A stretch of 64,000 nt of DNA, from the NCBI RefSeq assembly GCF_039839375.1, contig NZ_JBDOQU010000013.1, forward strand, positions 68,704 to 132,703, in the 5' to 3' direction. Source of the DNA: JBDOQU01 sp039839375. GTDB taxonomy: Bacteria > Pseudomonadota > Alphaproteobacteria > DSM-16000 > Inquilinaceae. Positions within the stretch are counted from its first letter, which is position 1, and each line of letters begins with the position of its first letter. The notes under the pieces were generated by a model, which worked only from the letters and a program-made list of their open reading frames with translations, made no database searches and was not told where the DNA came from. Below are positions 26,045-34,585 of the stretch, piece by piece. Made by a program: the position numbers and the translations under genes.

Positions 26045-26946
26045 TCCAGCGGCGGGGGAGGACGCTGAGATGCCAGGGCCCTCATCATCGACAGAAAACG
26101 GCGAAGCGCGGGATTGTCAGTGTAGGGAGCCCAGACGGCCGAGAAGGGCAGGACATCCTGTGGGTCGCCGATCGGCTTGAACACGACATTCGGATAGATC
26201 ACGGCGGCACCGGCTTCGCTAACGACACTCAAGCCAAGGCCGAGCGCGACCTTCACGAACAAGGTCTCTCGGGCTACGGGACAACGCACGATGTCCGTCG
26301 TCTCGCCGAGCCCGCCTAGCCTGGCGGTCAGCCAGTCGTAGATCTCGGGACCGGGTTCCTGGAGGCTGACGATGAAGCGCTCGCCTCGTAAATCGGACCA
26401 TCGAAGTCGCTCCTTCGTCGCAACGCGGTGGTCGCGCGCGATCGCCAGAACGACGGACTCCGACCACATCACCTCGCTGTCGAGATCCACAAAATCATGC
26501 TGCCCGGTCACAAACGCGATGTCGAGTTCGCGCTCGCGAAGCTGACGTAGGAGCGCACGTGGTTCTCCTTCGGCAATCTCGACCTCGACGTCGGGATACT
26601 GCGCACGGAACAATCTCAGCGCCTCGTGGCCGAAACCACCGGCAATCGATGCGAAGATGCCAATTCGCAAATATCCGTTTGCTCCGCGTGCCGCAGCGCG
26701 AGCACGGCGCGCGCCAAACTCCAAGTCATGCAGCACGCTGGACGTCGTATGGAAAAAGTCCCGGCCCGCCCGCGTCAGCCTGACGCCCGCGCTATGCCGC
26801 TCGAAGATCGAAACTCCCAGCTCGCCCTCGATCTTCGCGATACGACGGCTGATCGTGGAAGGTTCAACCCCCGCCGCCAACGCGGCTCGACGAATGTTGA
26901 GCGCCTCGGCCACATCGATGAACGAGCGGAGGTCAGCGAGTTCCAT
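26041..26946 (-). CDS. LysR family transcriptional regulator
   Basis: 301 residues. The N-terminal HTH is MELADLRSFIDVAEALNIRR then AAGVEPSTISRRIAKIEGELG, and a periplasmic-binding-like effector domain follows from residue 90. It has the substitution AALAAGVEPS for the usual SQPALS turn. It starts three bases after the SnoaL–hydrolase fusion gene and is probably cotranscribed with it. LysR genes are common after DUF2274 in such ICEs. Effector unknown. Confidence 0.87.
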   Translation of the reverse strand: MELADLRSFIDVAEALNIRRAALAAGVEPSTISRRIAKIEGELGVSIFERHSAGVRLTRAGRDFFHTTSSVLHDLEFGARRARAAARGANGYLRIGIFASIAGGFGHEALRLFRAQYPDVEVEIAEGEPRALLRQLRERELDIAFVTGQHDFVDLDSEVMWSESVVLAIARDHRVATKERLRWSDLRGERFIVSLQEPGPEIYDWLTARLGGLGETTDIVRCPVARETLFVKVALGLGLSVVSEAGAAVIYPNVVFKPIGDPQDVLPFSAVWAPYTDNPALRRFLSMMRALASQRPPPPLD

Positions 26947-26949
26947 GCG

Positions 26950-28164
26950 TCAGCGCGACGCGCAAGCCTCATGCCCAAGCGTTCCATCGATCGCTCGATT
27001 CATTGTGGCGGCTGCCTCTGCCGGAAGGTGATGCGCGGCGTCTGGCACGACCTCATGTCGAGCGCGAGGCAAGGCGGCAGCGATCTCTTCGCCTAGCTCG
27101 GAGGGGGTCGCCTCGTCGAGTCCTCCGGACAGCACGATGGCGTCCGCTTCGATAGACGCAAGTAGCGAGCGAATATCGGCGCGCTCGAGAACCGCTGCGT
27201 CGAGCGCCCGAGCCAGCAAGTCCGGGTCATGCCGCATCATAGTTGCGTGTTCGGCGGCGACTTCGACCGGGTGTTCCGCCAGCCAGCTACTGGCAGTCGT
27301 CAGGTTCTGAACCGTCGAGAACGCCGACGCCCGCTCGGCCTCACCGGCGAGAAGCTCCGCTCGGCGTTCGCGCCACGTATCGAGCCTGTCGGGATACTCG
27401 GCACGCGCGCTTGTGTTCACCAACACCAGTCGCTCAACGAGTGCGGGATGGCGCGCGGCGATCCGCATCGCGATCATCCCTCCCTGGCTGTGCCCGACAA
27501 TCGTAGCACGTTCGGCGCCATGCTCGATGATCCATAGTGCGATGTCCTCGGCTATGCCGTCGAGGTCCAGACCGTCGCGCCAGCCGGACGCGCCGTGTCC
27601 CGGCATGTCGAGCGTGACGCACCGTCGCGTGTCGCTCAGCGCCCGAACCTGCTTCGCCCAGAAGCTACGGTCAAGGAACAGGCCGTGGAGAAAGAGCACG
27701 GGTGGCCCCTGTCCGACATCGTCCCAGCCATAGACGGTGCCGTTGATCGCCGCGCTTCGCGACGCCGTACCGTCCGCTAACGCGCGTCCGATCAGAAACG
27801 AATCCTCGAAGATCTGGTAGCGAGCGATCAGTCCGTCACGGATTGTGAAGCGGATCGCAAAGTCGCTGTCGACGATCGCGCGGGTCGGCACGACGCGGTG
27901 ACGGAAGCGACCGAGCGCGATTACATCTGCGCCGTCGGCGATCATCCGCTCCACCGAGAAGGCCAGCGGGCGGAAGCTGTCGGGAAAGCGCTTCAGCCAT
28001 CTCCGTACCGCCTCACGCCCCCGGATGATCCCGACCGTGCCGACCGCCGGATCGCCATCGACATGCCAGATGGCGTCAGAGTGGACGCACGCCATCGCGG
28101 CATCGATATCGCTCGCTCCGAAGGCTGCGAAATAGCGCTGCACTGCGTTGCCTGGCTCAGTCAT
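26950..28164 (-). CDS. SnoaL/NTF2-like domain fused to alpha/beta hydrolase
   Basis: 404 residues. Residues 1–130 are a SnoaL-type cone (YFAAFGASDIDAAMACVHSDAIW, then IIRGREAVRRWL). From 145 an alpha/beta-hydrolase follows: oxyanion HG at 160–161, nucleophile elbow GHSQGG with S226, and the C-terminal DAAHHLP histidine. The hydrolase part resembles 3-oxoadipate enol-lactonase-like enzymes. Its stop is followed by the LysR gene and its start overlaps the carboxymuconolactone-decarboxylase-like gene by eight bases. The two enzymes recall the PcaD/PcaC pair, but a different lactone or ester substrate is as likely. Confidence 0.82.
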   Translation of the reverse strand: MTEPGNAVQRYFAAFGASDIDAAMACVHSDAIWHVDGDPAVGTVGIIRGREAVRRWLKRFPDSFRPLAFSVERMIADGADVIALGRFRHRVVPTRAIVDSDFAIRFTIRDGLIARYQIFEDSFLIGRALADGTASRSAAINGTVYGWDDVGQGPPVLFLHGLFLDRSFWAKQVRALSDTRRCVTLDMPGHGASGWRDGLDLDGIAEDIALWIIEHGAERATIVGHSQGGMIAMRIAARHPALVERLVLVNTSARAEYPDRLDTWRERRAELLAGEAERASAFSTVQNLTTASSWLAEHPVEVAAEHATMMRHDPDLLARALDAAVLERADIRSLLASIEADAIVLSGGLDEATPSELGEEIAAALPRARHEVVPDAAHHLPAEAAATMNRAIDGTLGHEACASR

Positions 28165-28534
28165 GGCGCGCCTCCAATACGGCTCGGAGCGCCGTGATCG
28201 CGTTCAGCGCGGCGGGAAAGCCCGCATAGAGCGCCATCTGGATGATTGTCTCGACGATCTCCTCGCGCGTCGCGCCAACATTAAGCGCGGCGGCGAGATG
28301 CACTTCCAGTTGTGGTCGGGCATTCCCCATGACCGTCAGCGCGGCGACCGTCGCCAATTCGCGCGTCTTCAGGTCCAGGCCTGGACGGCTGTACACGTCG
28401 CCGAAGCCGAATTCGATGATGTAGCGGCCGAGGTCGGGAGCAAGGTCCGCGAGGCTGGCGATCACCGCCTCGCCGGCAGTGCCGTCAATCTCTGCCAGGC
28501 GGGCTTTGCCGCGTTCGAAACGATCGTTGGTCAT
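28157..28534 (-). CDS. Carboxymuconolactone decarboxylase (CMD) family protein
   Basis: 125 residues from MTNDRFERGKARL (GGAGAC just upstream). The CMD core is clear: YSRPGLDLKTRELATVAALT, then GATREEIVETIIQMALYAGFPAALNA. There is no CxxC, so it belongs to the gamma-CMD rather than the AhpD peroxidase branch. In the beta-ketoadipate pathway gamma-CMD precedes the enol-lactonase; here a hydrolase is cotranscribed. It is divergent from a LysR regulator across a 90-base gap containing a palindrome. Confidence 0.85.
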   Translation of the reverse strand: MTNDRFERGKARLAEIDGTAGEAVIASLADLAPDLGRYIIEFGFGDVYSRPGLDLKTRELATVAALTVMGNARPQLEVHLAAALNVGATREEIVETIIQMALYAGFPAALNAITALRAVLEARHD

Positions 28535-28603
28535 GGAAGTCTCCTTTCGACAACAAAGATGGCGATGTGAGAAGCTTCCAGGAACAGTTGATGACGGAAG
28601 ACG

Positions 28604-28623
28604 GCTTTCCATTTATGGAAAGC
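28604..28623. promoter_or_regulatory. Operator-like palindrome before the LysR gene
   Basis: GCTTTCCATTTATGGAAAGC has perfect 9-bp arms around a TT centre and ends one base before the ATG of the LysR gene at 28625. It overlaps that gene's ribosome site (GGAAAG). This fits autorepression plus control of the divergent CMD–hydrolase operon, as is usual for LysR regulators. Confidence 0.5.
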
Positions 28624-28624
28624 G

Positions 28625-29473
28625 ATGGATTGGGATGATCTTCGTTATTTTTCCGCCGTTGCCCGCACCGGCGGGCTCAGCGGCGGCGCCCGCGCGCTCG
28701 GCGTCAGCGCTCAGACGGTCGGGCGGCGGATTGCGGCCCTGGAGGCGAGCATCGGCGCGCCGCTGTTCGTGCGCCATTCGGGCGGCTACCGGCTGACTGC
28801 CGATGGCCAGTCTATGCTCGGCGACGCGGAGCGGGTCGAGGAAGCGATGGCGCGGCTACGCAGCAACGCGACGGCGCGCACCGTGGAGGCAGCCGGGACA
28901 GTGCGCCTCGCGGCACCGGAGACGCTCGCCACGCACATCCTGCTGCCTGGCCTCCGCCTGCTCCTCGATCGTCATCCCGCGCTTAAACTGGAATTGGTGA
29001 CCGGTATCGCCACCGTTGGTATAGCACGAGGCGAGGTCGACCTCGCGCTTCGGCTGGTTCGCCCCGAACAGGGTGCGCTGACCGTCCGCCAGGTGGGCCG
29101 GATGGCACACGGCCTGTATGCCGCGCCCGACGTCGCGGCCGACCTGGAACGTGCGCGGCTCGTCGGCTGGGCCGACGCTTTCGACCTGCCGGCAGCGCGG
29201 TGGCTTCTTCGGATCACCGCGCGCAAGCCAGACATCATCCTCAACACGCTCGCCGCCCAACACGCCGCGATCCGCGCCGGCCTGGGCATTGGCGTCCTGC
29301 CGTGTTTTCTCGGCGAGGGACTGGTCAGGGTCGAGACATCGCCGTCACCGGTTGAGTCTCTCTGGCTCGTCGCACACGCCACTGACGCGACGGCAGAGCG
29401 GGTGCGCCTCGTGTATGAGGAGATCGCCGTCCTGATCGAGAAAAGCGCCGACAGGCTGGCTCCCATGTATTGA
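28625..29473 (+). CDS. LysR family transcriptional regulator
   Basis: 282 residues. The HTH region MDWDDLRYFSAVARTGGLSG then ALGVSAQTVGRRIAALEASIG is of the GcvA/DsdC-like 'MDWDDLR' subgroup. The effector domain follows, with GIATVGIARGEVDLALRLVRP. It is divergent from the CMD–hydrolase operon and so probably regulates it. Together with the LysR gene at 26041 the cassette has a regulator at each end. Confidence 0.87.
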   Translation: MDWDDLRYFSAVARTGGLSGGARALGVSAQTVGRRIAALEASIGAPLFVRHSGGYRLTADGQSMLGDAERVEEAMARLRSNATARTVEAAGTVRLAAPETLATHILLPGLRLLLDRHPALKLELVTGIATVGIARGEVDLALRLVRPEQGALTVRQVGRMAHGLYAAPDVAADLERARLVGWADAFDLPAARWLLRITARKPDIILNTLAAQHAAIRAGLGIGVLPCFLGEGLVRVETSPSPVESLWLVAHATDATAERVRLVYEEIAVLIEKSADRLAPMY

Positions 29474-29719
29474 GTGGACACGTGCACATGTCCGGAGTTG
29501 GCCGCAAGCGACCTAAAAACAGCGATGAAGGCTCAATGAGGAGCCCCTGAAAGGGCTGCTCGCTCATTCCGGCAGCGAACAACGGACTCTGCGCCCGAGA
29601 TTTTCGGGACGTTCTTAAGAGTGTCGATTGAGCCACTGCCGCAACGGCGACGGCAACCAGAAGCTCAACGGGGCCCGCTCATCCAAGCGGGGCTAAACTT
29701 ACGCAGAAATCAGAGAAAA

Positions 29720-29796
29720 TGGCGCACCCGACAGGATTCGAACCTGTGGCCTTCGCCTTCGGAGGGCGACGCTCTATCCAGCTGAGCTACGGGTGC
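29720..29796 (-). tRNA. tRNA-Arg (CCG anticodon)
   Basis: The minus strand reads a complete 77-base cloverleaf: acceptor GCACCCG pairing with CGGGTGC, D-arm AGCTCAGCTGGATAGAGC, anticodon loop CTCCGAA (anticodon CCG), T-arm with GGTTCGAATCC, and an encoded CCA. It lies about 120 bp from the orphan 5' half of another tRNA-Arg(CCG). I infer it is the copy carried by the ICE, replacing the gene split by integration. Confidence 0.92.
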
Positions 29797-29799
29797 ATC

Positions 29800-29862
29800 T
29801 GCTTACGCTGTGCTTACGCGGGATTTCCGCGAGAGTGAAGGGCCGGATTGCCTTCGCGTAAG
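29800..29862. repeat. Short CTTACGC direct and inverted repeats beside the tRNA
   Basis: TGCTTACGC occurs at 29800–29808 and 29811–29819, and the inverse GCGTAAG at 29856–29862. They lie between the intact and the broken tRNA-Arg. Short repeats at such an end may be integrase arm-type or excisionase sites; this is only suggestive. Confidence 0.35.
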
Positions 29863-29917
29863 ATGTTGTTTCCTATGCCTGTTTATTCCTTAAGACGTAC
29901 GCTGACCACCTTGACAC

Positions 29918-29960
<43 letters not shown>

Positions 29961-30056
29961 CTTGCCTTGCCTCCAGCCTGGCCGGCGAGGCGGGCGGGAC
30001 ATTAGCGCAAAGCCCTGCCGATGCAAACCCGGATTCACCGAATCGGTCTGTAATCG

Positions 30057-31448
30057 CTATTGTCGAGAGGCCTCCGAGTATGCGCTGACGAAGTTCCGAT
30101 AGGCTTCGTCATGTTGAAGAGAGTCGCAAGCGTTCCTGATCGCCGTGTCGAGCTCCGGACGCCGCCAAACCTCCACCCGAGATTTCGACCGAATGAAATC
30201 GTGGAGTCCCGAGGCCTGAAGAAAAGCCGCGTCCACGCATGCGTCCATGCCGGCGGGATCCGGCCCCTTCAATTGAGCCAATCCGGCGAGGCATGATTTA
30301 TCGACAGCAACGTCGGGTAGGCCGCCGAAGCAACTTCTGGATGCGTTGTCGACCCTGCGTTTTACGTCGGTATCATCATCAATTTCAGCGACATTCACGG
30401 AAGTTTCGACTCCTTTGCCAACCTCCATGATCCGCTCGTAAGTCTCGATGAACGCATCCACCACTTTTTCCCTGCTGAAGAACGCCCTATAGGTATTTCG
30501 GCCGTTCTCCATCAGCTTTCGCCGGACGCCGTCATCCGTCGCCGCGATGCCAATCTGGCGCGTGAGGCCGTCAACATCGTCAATATCGCACAGGAGGCCG
30601 TCATGCTCATGGGTGACATATTGGCGGGCTCCTGCCGCCCTCGTGGCGACCAGCGGAACACCGCTGGCCCATGCCTCTGCAATCACGGTGCCGAAGGGTT
30701 CGTATCTGGACGGCAGCACACAGATATCGGCCGCCTTCAACAATGCGGCGCGATCGGTGCGCCAGCCGAGAAATCTGACCCTGTCACCCAGGTTAAGCCG
30801 CCTCGCCAGATCCTTGTATTTTTCGATTTCCGGCCCGTCCCCGGCGAGCCAGAAATAAACGTCCTTCAACCGCGAGGCAGCATGAAGCAGCGTATCGACG
30901 CCCTTCTTTTTATGCATCCTGGAGAGCAGCAACGCCACCGGCGCCTGTTCCGGCGTTGAAAGCGTCCGTCGATCAACCGGGGGGTTGTCCTCCAGAGTGC
31001 CGAAAGTATGCAGAAGGTAAGCGCGGTGAGGTTTGCTGCTTCGTTCGATAATGTGCCTCACGATATCTTTCGTAACGCCACCGAAATAGTCGCAATTACG
31101 ATACCGCTTGAGGTCATAGTATCCTCCGAACCACCCAAGAACGGGCACCGGAATATTCTTCGGCACGAACGATGAAGCACGACTCATCCATGAATGGATG
31201 AGATCTGGTTTAAATTCTGAAATCGCCTCCCCGATAACTTTTGATGCTTTGCCAAATTTTTCAAATTTATTATAATGTAAAATGTCGAATTTTATCGATC
31301 TATTTTCAAAAACTTCAATATAGTTTCTATGAGGCCTGCATATGACTCTCTGCTCTATACCAGCTTCGTGAAGGGCTTTTATAGCATCAAGGCAAAATGT
31401 TTCCGCTCCGCCAATTTCATTGCCCGCAACCATATGAATTATCTTCAT
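30057..31448 (-). CDS. Glycosyltransferase family 4-type protein
   Basis: 463 residues from MKIIHMVAGNEIGGAETF, the usual GT-B opening with the GGAE loop. The nucleotide-sugar site is YEPFGTVIAEAWASGVPLVA near residues 255–275. Residues after about 350 form an acidic extension of about 110 residues not usual for GT4. It probably adds a sugar to lipopolysaccharide or a capsule precursor; the donor is unknown. The 5' third is clearly AT-richer than the surroundings. The gene lies alone between the tRNA scar and the chromosomal OsmC gene, consistent with horizontal acquisition. Confidence 0.82.
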   Translation of the reverse strand: MKIIHMVAGNEIGGAETFCLDAIKALHEAGIEQRVICRPHRNYIEVFENRSIKFDILHYNKFEKFGKASKVIGEAISEFKPDLIHSWMSRASSFVPKNIPVPVLGWFGGYYDLKRYRNCDYFGGVTKDIVRHIIERSSKPHRAYLLHTFGTLEDNPPVDRRTLSTPEQAPVALLLSRMHKKKGVDTLLHAASRLKDVYFWLAGDGPEIEKYKDLARRLNLGDRVRFLGWRTDRAALLKAADICVLPSRYEPFGTVIAEAWASGVPLVATRAAGARQYVTHEHDGLLCDIDDVDGLTRQIGIAATDDGVRRKLMENGRNTYRAFFSREKVVDAFIETYERIMEVGKGVETSVNVAEIDDDTDVKRRVDNASRSCFGGLPDVAVDKSCLAGLAQLKGPDPAGMDACVDAAFLQASGLHDFIRSKSRVEVWRRPELDTAIRNACDSLQHDEAYRNFVSAYSEASRQ

Positions 31449-31674
31449 AACCAAAATCTCTGTACAAAGGGCGGGCCTCACAACCGCGTCGTGTCAACAG
31501 ACATTATCTGATGATTTGGTCGCGAATCGGCACGAGTCGGAAGAAAGTCGGTGAACCTACCGCGGCCCCGAGGATGGACAATTTCAGGAACGCTTGTCCA
31601 CCTCATCCTTACCTTGCGGTCTGCCACCCCCGGTCATAGCTTCCTTCGCAAATCAATCATGGGAAATATGGATC

Positions 31675-32097
31675 ATGAAGGCGCGGGTGAAGTGGGTTGA
31701 GGGGATGACGTTTGTCGGGGAGTCCGGCAGCGGCCATGCGGTGGTGATGGACGGGTCCCCGGAATCCGGCGGGCGGGATCTGGGCGTCCGGCCGATGGAG
31801 ATGCTGTTGCTGGGCATGGGCGGCTGCACCGCCTTCGATGTCGTGCTGATCCTGAAGCGCGGGCGGGAGCCGGTGGAGGATTGCGTGGTGGAGGTCGAGG
31901 CCGACCGCGCCGAAACCGACCCCAAGATCTTCACCGATATCCGCGTCCGCTACATCGTCTCCGGCCGGGGGCTGGATCGCGCCAAGGTCGATCGCGCGGT
32001 CGCGCTGTCGGCGGAGAAATACTGCTCCGCCTCCGTCATGCTGGGCGCGATGGCGAAGATCACCCATGAGGTCGAGCTGGTGGATACCGCCGCCTGA
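31675..32097 (+). CDS. OsmC family protein
   Basis: 140 residues from the ATG at 31675. OsmC/Ohr features: GMGGCTAFDVVLIL with C51 and EKYCSASVML with C117, the peroxidatic/resolving cysteine pair, and a RPMEMLLLG helix. This is the YhfA-like small branch. Proteins with this fold reduce organic hydroperoxides at the expense of thiols. The 226 bases upstream, to the glycosyltransferase start, hold no gene. Confidence 0.88.
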   Translation: MKARVKWVEGMTFVGESGSGHAVVMDGSPESGGRDLGVRPMEMLLLGMGGCTAFDVVLILKRGREPVEDCVVEVEADRAETDPKIFTDIRVRYIVSGRGLDRAKVDRAVALSAEKYCSASVMLGAMAKITHEVELVDTAA

Positions 32098-32106
32098 GAA
32101 AGCCGG

Positions 32107-33153
32107 TCAGGAGCCGGGCCGGCCGGCCACCCTCTCATTGGCCAGCCATTGCGCCGCGGCCTGGTCGGCGACGGACGGCAACGGCGCGCGGCGGTCCTCG
32201 ATCCAGGCCAGGATGTCCTCCTGGGGAATCCGCCGCTCCAGATCGCGCAGCAGCATGTGATAGCCGTTCCCGTAGAAGGCGATCGTGCGGTCCGGATCGG
32301 GCGGCAGCGCCGCCAGCGTTTCCCGCACCTGGACGATGGGCAGAACCTCCTCCTTACGGCCGTAGAGGAAGAGGGTGGGCCCTTCGACTCCGTCGACCGA
32401 CCGGTAGCCGAGGCTCATTAGGTCGACCAGCCCGTCCAGCGTGTCGATCCGGTTGGCCTTCAGCACCAGCGGGTCCGTCGAAAGGCCGATCAGCATCTCG
32501 ATATTGTCGGACGGCACGATGTCCAGCCCTTCGCCCGTCACCGTCAGGCCCGGCGCCAGCGCCACGGCAACATCCAGCGACCAGCGCTGGTAGAAGGGCA
32601 TGACCTCCCGCCCCCAGATGGCCGGCGCGACCAGGATGGTCCCATCGACCTCCGGCGGGTCCGGCGACGCCATCAGCGCGATGGCGATGGCCCCTCCCAT
32701 ACTTTCCCCCAGCAGGTAGAAGGGCAGATCCGGATGGCGCGCGCGAAGCAGCGCCGCCGCCATGCGGGCGTCCCGGATCAGCGTTTCCGATCCCGCCCAG
32801 ATCCCGGCGCCGGCGGCTCTGCCGAAGCCGCGCTGGTCGTAGGCGTAGGTCAGGATGCCGTTTCCCGCCCACCATGTCGCCGGCATATCGAAGGAATGGG
32901 CATAATCGTTGAAGCCGTGCAGCGCCAGGATGACGGCCCGGGGCTCGCCTTCCGGACGCCACACGGTCAGCGGCAGGCGATAACCGTCCGCGGCGACCAG
33001 CGCCTCCTCCCCGATGCGGGGGGCGACGGTCGCCGGGCCCATCGGCTGGGAGAGGCTGGCGCAGCCGCCGAGGAGAAGCAGCAGCGCCAGGCCCAGCAGC
33101 GCCAGGCCCGGTAGCGGCAAAAGCCCGGCCGCCCGCCTAATCGTCGCCGCCAT
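32107..33153 (-). CDS. Alpha/beta hydrolase (lysophospholipase-like) lipoprotein
   Basis: 348 residues from the ATG at 33153. The signal peptide ends LLLLLGGC with the lipobox cysteine at position 31. The hydrolase core contains ALHGFNDYAHSF (oxyanion), the nucleophile elbow LGESMGG (S151), and the C-terminal YGNGYHML histidine. This matches monoglyceride lipase/PldB-like Hydrolase_4 proteins, here tethered to the membrane. Its start overlaps the end of the ABC ATPase gene by 17 bases, so the two are coupled; how an ATPase and a lipase-like lipoprotein cooperate is unclear. Confidence 0.85.
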   Translation of the reverse strand: MAATIRRAAGLLPLPGLALLGLALLLLLGGCASLSQPMGPATVAPRIGEEALVAADGYRLPLTVWRPEGEPRAVILALHGFNDYAHSFDMPATWWAGNGILTYAYDQRGFGRAAGAGIWAGSETLIRDARMAAALLRARHPDLPFYLLGESMGGAIAIALMASPDPPEVDGTILVAPAIWGREVMPFYQRWSLDVAVALAPGLTVTGEGLDIVPSDNIEMLIGLSTDPLVLKANRIDTLDGLVDLMSLGYRSVDGVEGPTLFLYGRKEEVLPIVQVRETLAALPPDPDRTIAFYGNGYHMLLRDLERRIPQEDILAWIEDRRAPLPSVADQAAAQWLANERVAGRPGS

Positions 33154-34123
33154 CGCGGGTGAGCTGCAGGAAGATGTCCTCCAGATCGGTCTCCTCCGTC
33201 GAGAGGTCGGTGATCCTAAGCCCACAATCGTTCATCACGTTCAGCACGTCGCCCAGCCGCGTCTCGCTCGGCCTGTAACGAACCACCAGCCTGTGGGGAT
33301 GCGGCAGGTCGACCTGGAACTGCCCCATCGGTTCCGGAATCCCATCCAGCGGATCGGTCAGTTCCACGATCAGCGTCTTGCTGTCCAGCCGGCCCAGCAG
33401 GTTCCGCGTCGTGTCGCAGGCCACCACCGCGCCATGATTGATGATCGCGATGCGATCGCACAACTCCTCCGCCTCCTCAAGGTAATGTGTGGTCAGGAGG
33501 ACTGTCGTGCCGGCGGCGTTCAGCGCGCGGACGTGGGCCCAGAGCTGCTGGCGCAGCTCCACGTCGACGCCGGCCGTCGGCTCGTCCAGCACCAGCACGG
33601 GCGGGGAATGCACCATCGCCTTGGCGACCATCAGCCGCCGGCGCATGCCGCCGGAGAGGGAGCGCGCATAGGCCTCCTTCTTGTCCAGCAGGCCGACCGC
33701 GTCCAGAAGCTGTTCGGTGATCCGCTCTCCCTTCGGCACGCCATAAAGCCCGGCCTGGAGGTCCAGCAGCTCCGCCGGCGTGAAGAAGGGATCGATGTTC
33801 AGCTCCTGCGGCACGACGCCGATGGCCGAGCGCGCCTGCCGGGTCTGCCGATCGATATCGTAGCCCCAGATGGCGGCCTTCCCGCCGGACTTGTTCACCA
33901 GCCCGGCCAGGATGTTGATCAGGGTCGACTTGCCCGCCCCGTTCGGGCCCAGGAGCCCGAACAGCGAGCCGCGCGGGATCTCCAGGTCGATGCCCTTCAG
34001 CGCACGCTTGGCTAAGCCCTTGCCACTGGGCTTGTAGATCTTCTCAAGCCCCCGAACCTCCACGGCATTGGCGGGAAGGCTGTCGGGCGAGGGGGATCGT
34101 TCCGCGGCTGGGAGGGCGGCCAT
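33137..34123 (-). CDS. ABC transporter ATP-binding protein (ABC-2/YadG-like)
   Basis: 328 residues with Walker A GPNGAGKST (59–67), signature LSGGM, Walker B LVLDEPTAG and the H-loop LLTTHYLEEAEELCD. The stretch IGVVPQELNIDPFFTPAELL is typical of YadG-type ATPases that pair with ABC-2 permeases. No permease gene is adjacent on either side; it must be elsewhere or be lost. The C-terminal 90 residues are the regulatory tail of the type. Confidence 0.88.
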   Translation of the reverse strand: MAALPAAERSPSPDSLPANAVEVRGLEKIYKPSGKGLAKRALKGIDLEIPRGSLFGLLGPNGAGKSTLINILAGLVNKSGGKAAIWGYDIDRQTRQARSAIGVVPQELNIDPFFTPAELLDLQAGLYGVPKGERITEQLLDAVGLLDKKEAYARSLSGGMRRRLMVAKAMVHSPPVLVLDEPTAGVDVELRQQLWAHVRALNAAGTTVLLTTHYLEEAEELCDRIAIINHGAVVACDTTRNLLGRLDSKTLIVELTDPLDGIPEPMGQFQVDLPHPHRLVVRYRPSETRLGDVLNVMNDCGLRITDLSTEETDLEDIFLQLTRDGGDD

Positions 34124-34232
34124 GACGGGTATCCGCTGCTACGTAAGGCCGCTGGCGCGACCAATCGGTTGATTGCTGGACCGCCATGGGTATCATCCGG
34201 CGGTTCCAGCGGTCAATCGGAGGGCCGGCCCC

Positions 34233-34466
34233 ATGGCTCTCCCGTTCAGCATGAAGGCGACAGTGGCGATGAAGCCCGCAACCTCCCCCATCCCGGCGGA
34301 AATGATCGAAATCGACGACGACACCGAAACCGTCGGCTGCGACGGCGGGGGCGGCGCGTTGGGCCATCCCATGGTCTATTATAATTTCGGGACCCTCACC
34401 CAACTCGATTGCGGCTATTGCGGCCGCCGGTTCGTCAAGCGCGGGGCGGGAACCGCCGCCCATTGA
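34233..34466 (+). CDS. CHCC zinc-finger protein (NDUFS6-like)
   Basis: 77 residues from an ATG with GGAGG nine bases upstream. C36, H45, C60 and C63 form the CHCC pattern: VGCDGG, GALGHPMVYY and LDCGYCGRRFV. This is the zf-CHCC domain shared with the mitochondrial complex I subunit NDUFS6; alphaproteobacterial versions copurify with complex I or are of unknown role. A terminator hairpin follows directly. Confidence 0.85.
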   Translation: MALPFSMKATVAMKPATSPIPAEMIEIDDDTETVGCDGGGGALGHPMVYYNFGTLTQLDCGYCGRRFVKRGAGTAAH

Positions 34467-34491
34467 GGCCTGAAGCCTGAAAGGGCGAAAG

Positions 34492-34514
34492 CCCCGGCGG
34501 CGGCCGGGTTTTTT
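34492..34514 (+). terminator. Rho-independent terminator after the CHCC gene
   Basis: CCCGG and CCGGG arms around a GC loop (34493–34508) are followed by TTTTTT at 34509–34514. It lies 26 bases after the zinc-finger stop codon. Confidence 0.75.
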
Positions 34515-34585
34515 GTCCGGGAAGAGCTACCGCCGGTGGTCGCGCGGACGGCGGTACGCGCGGAAAGTGTCGCGTCGGGCGTCAA

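Noticed and set aside
26041..29720. Integrase near the tRNA junction
   Set aside because: No tyrosine recombinase motif was found in any frame near this end; it must be at the other end or lost.
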